From contig JAGRHW010000154.1 in the NCBI GenBank assembly GCA_020444765.1, forward strand, positions 1 through 7,818: a DNA stretch of 7,818 nucleotides. Direction: 5' to 3'. Below, in pieces: positions 6,310 through 7,818 of the stretch. Position 1 is the stretch's first letter. Each line of letters starts with the position of its first letter. The notes under the pieces are model-generated. The model saw only the letters and a list, made by a program, of their open reading frames with translations. It was not told the DNA's origin and did no database searches. The position numbers were made by a program, and so were the translations under genes. Source of the DNA: Gammaproteobacteria bacterium (GTDB taxonomy: Bacteria; Pseudomonadota; Gammaproteobacteria; Granulosicoccales; Granulosicoccaceae).

Positions 6310-7482
6310 TCAGCGCTCGTCGAGGCTTTCAAAAATCAGTTCCCAGCTGCTTCCGGAGACATGCCGCCAATATTGCGTTTGCATCGCTTGATCGTGCTCA
6401 TCTTCAACCGTTGATTGATGCAAAAACCTTACCCGATAGAGAGATTCGGTCGAGTCCGGCGGTGTGGTTAGAGGGTAGCGGAATATTTCCAGGTCCTGTG
6501 GACGCAGTTGCCGTTCGGCGAACTCCTGAAACATGGTGTGTTGATCGGTCTCAGGCGATTCGGAAACAGCATTTCCGGCGATCTTGAGAGGCGGTGGGTG
6601 GCGGTTGATCCGCTCGAGGAGACTGTCCAGGGAGGTCGTTTCGAATGGCGGGTTTGACCAGCTCAAGGACTCGGCAAGTATGACCGGGGTGCTGTCAAGG
6701 TCGATGGTGTTGAGCAGATGGGTGACCAGCGCGTTGCGCATTACAACGCAGCCTTCACTGGTTTGCGGTGGTCGGCTGAGCTGGTCGTGCGGCATGCCGT
6801 GTAACCAGATGCCGGAGCCGCTTATTCCGCTCTGCCGGTCCAGTCCGTTGGGAAAGTCCAGGGTAAAGGCGCCGCTGCCGTAGAGCTCGGGCAAGGCTTC
6901 ATCGTTTTTAAAACCATCGATCCGGTAAATACCGACAGGGGTTTTCAGGTCACCCTCATCGGTTTTGCCGACACCACCGAGACCGACCGATACATAGTGG
7001 TCTTCCTGCAAGCGAAAAGCGCTGTCAGCATCGCTGCGCTCAAGCAGATACAGTCGTGAGCGGGACAGATCGACAGCGATGATATGACGGGTTTCAGGGG
7101 CGGCCTGAATAATGTTATCCGGGATAGCGCCATCGGCAAGCGTCAGTCCGGCATGTTGTTTACGCGCTTTGAGTTCGTTGAGTATTTCCAGCATTTGCCG
7201 CGAATAGCTTTCGCGTGCATCCATCGAGGCTCGGCGAAACGCCAGACTGTTTTGTAAATCTGCAAAGATAAGCTGTACCGCGCGCGAGCCCGGGTATTTT
7301 TCGTACAGTTGTTGGCTGAAATGGGTGGCATCGTCCACTTGCCCGGTTTCCAGCAAGGCCAGGAGTTCGAGGATTTCACGGTCGAGTCGCAGGTCCGATC
7401 CGCCATCCCCGGCAATAACGGCTTGCCAGGAAAGTATCGCCGCCAGCAGCAGGATTCGCCGAAGCCTGGGCAGGCCGTTCAT
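6310..7482 (-). CDS. Exported L,D-transpeptidase (YkuD domain) with C-terminal NTF2-like tail
   Basis: L,D-transpeptidases use a catalytic cysteine in the periplasm to form 3-3 peptidoglycan crosslinks or to attach proteins to the wall. The 390-residue protein starts with a Sec signal peptide: basic RLRR, hydrophobic ILLLAAILSWQAVIA, probable cleavage after Ala24. A helical region (about 30-115) resembles a TPR-like segment. The YkuD domain (about 132-270) shows IIAVDLSRSRLYLLE, GDLKTPVGIYRI (177-188), LYGSGAFTLDFPN and IWLHGMP with His228. It ends in SEGCVVM, where Cys245 is the nucleophile and Glu replaces the more common His or Asn before Gly-Cys. The final 80-odd residues, with YRVRFLHQ and YWRHVSGSSWELIFE, resemble the NTF2-like C-terminal domain of the Cds6-type L,D-transpeptidases, from memory of that family. 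ATG 7482 overlaps the preceding stop as TGATG, which favours it over TTG 7512 and suggests coupling. The specific substrate is unknown. Confidence 0.9.
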   Translation of the reverse strand: MNGLPRLRRILLLAAILSWQAVIAGDGGSDLRLDREILELLALLETGQVDDATHFSQQLYEKYPGSRAVQLIFADLQNSLAFRRASMDARESYSRQMLEILNELKARKQHAGLTLADGAIPDNIIQAAPETRHIIAVDLSRSRLYLLERSDADSAFRLQEDHYVSVGLGGVGKTDEGDLKTPVGIYRIDGFKNDEALPELYGSGAFTLDFPNGLDRQSGISGSGIWLHGMPHDQLSRPPQTSEGCVVMRNALVTHLLNTIDLDSTPVILAESLSWSNPPFETTSLDSLLERINRHPPPLKIAGNAVSESPETDQHTMFQEFAERQLRPQDLEIFRYPLTTPPDSTESLYRVRFLHQSTVEDEHDQAMQTQYWRHVSGSSWELIFESLDER

Positions 7483-7818
7483 CACAGCAGTAGCTCGTCG
7501 TCGATACGCCAACCGGCGGCGGTTTGCAGGATTCTCAGTGTGTAAACCCGATCAGCCGGGTTGCGAATGATCGCCAGGACATCATCCGCGGCCGGCACGA
7601 TGAGGTAATCAGGCAACGGCGGGGATGTTTCCGGCAGGGTGGTATTGTCTGATTTTTCGCCGCTGACCGGTCTTTCTCTGATTTCAGCGTAGCTATCGGT
7701 AAAGCAGTCCGGGCAGTTGCGCTTATCGAGAACGGTTTGTCGCCACCAGTTTTCCAGCAGCGGATTGAGCGCTTCACGCAGTGATTCGGCGGTTTCGGTT
7801 TTGTCCCGGATTGATTCA
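7482..7818 (-). CDS. Uncharacterised protein, C-terminal 111 residues (5' end outside window)
   Basis: A minus-strand frame is open from the window edge to TGA at 7484-7482, with no stop over 111 codons and codon use like its neighbours. I do not recognise it. The visible part is probably soluble: a helical stretch, ESLREALNPLLENWWRQTVLD, then a Cys pair in NCPDCF, a low-complexity Ser/Pro/Thr linker (SGEKSDNTTLPETSPPLP), and a compact beta-rich end, DYLIVPAADDVLAIIRNP then VYTLRILQTAAGWRIDDELLL. The ending, with Trp in a strand followed by an acidic residue, faintly resembles the tail of NTF2-like folds, as does the neighbour's tail, but this is a guess. It overlaps the L,D-transpeptidase start by one base, so the two are almost certainly one transcript with coupled translation and may share a cell-envelope role. 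Any signal peptide would lie outside the window. Confidence 0.8.
   Translation of the reverse strand, partial: ESIRDKTETAESLREALNPLLENWWRQTVLDKRNCPDCFTDSYAEIRERPVSGEKSDNTTLPETSPPLPDYLIVPAADDVLAIIRNPADRVYTLRILQTAAGWRIDDELLL

Noticed and set aside
6234..6587. Plus-strand ORF overlapping the L,D-transpeptidase gene and its 3' flank
   Set aside because: Most of it is antisense to a clear YkuD-family gene, and its translation looks like no known protein.
1..7818. Mobile element, defence island, CRISPR array or RNA gene
   Set aside because: I found no transposase or integrase motifs, no terminal or spaced direct repeats, and no tRNA-like or rRNA-like sequence. The gene order on the left is the conserved gammaproteobacterial chromosome arrangement.

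Overview
The window looks like ordinary chromosomal DNA of a gammaproteobacterium. The first five genes, accD (3' part) - folC - dedD - cvpA - purF, all on the + strand, follow the same order as the purF/folC region of Escherichia coli, and each protein matches its family along its length. Base composition is moderately GC-rich in the genes. The clear AT-rich exception is the leader region at about 6080-6309. I see no insertion sequence, phage gene, CRISPR array, tRNA or rRNA.

Layout: 1-571 is the end of accD (fatty acid synthesis) with a long acidic Pro/Glu-rich tail. folC (589-1863) makes folylpolyglutamates and dihydrofolate. dedD (1863-2552) encodes a membrane-anchored SPOR-domain cell-division protein and overlaps folC by one base. 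A 157-base gap with a possible internal promoter precedes cvpA (2710-3201, membrane protein) and purF (3256-4770, first committed step of purine synthesis). The operon ends against a convergent gene only 7 bases away. That gene (4778-6079, minus) encodes a DUF3391 plus HD-GYP cyclic-di-GMP phosphodiesterase with both signature motifs intact. Upstream of it, at 6172-6198, is a close match to a sigma-28 (FliA) flagellar promoter with the exact 11-base spacer. Further along on the minus strand is an exported L,D-transpeptidase (6310-7482), overlapping by one base the 3' end of an upstream gene that runs off the window (7482-7818) and that I do not recognise.

The left half is housekeeping: malonyl-CoA, folate, septal peptidoglycan binding and purine synthesis. 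Folate supplies one-carbon units to the purine pathway that PurF opens, which gives the folC-purF neighbourhood metabolic sense. The right half concerns signalling and cell envelope. The strongest regulatory inference is that the HD-GYP enzyme is expressed with late flagellar genes, lowering cyclic-di-GMP in motile cells. I found no convincing novel multi-gene system. The points worth a second look are this promoter and the start codon it implies, two substitutions in the HD-GYP metal site, the AccD tail, and the uncharacterised partner of the transpeptidase.
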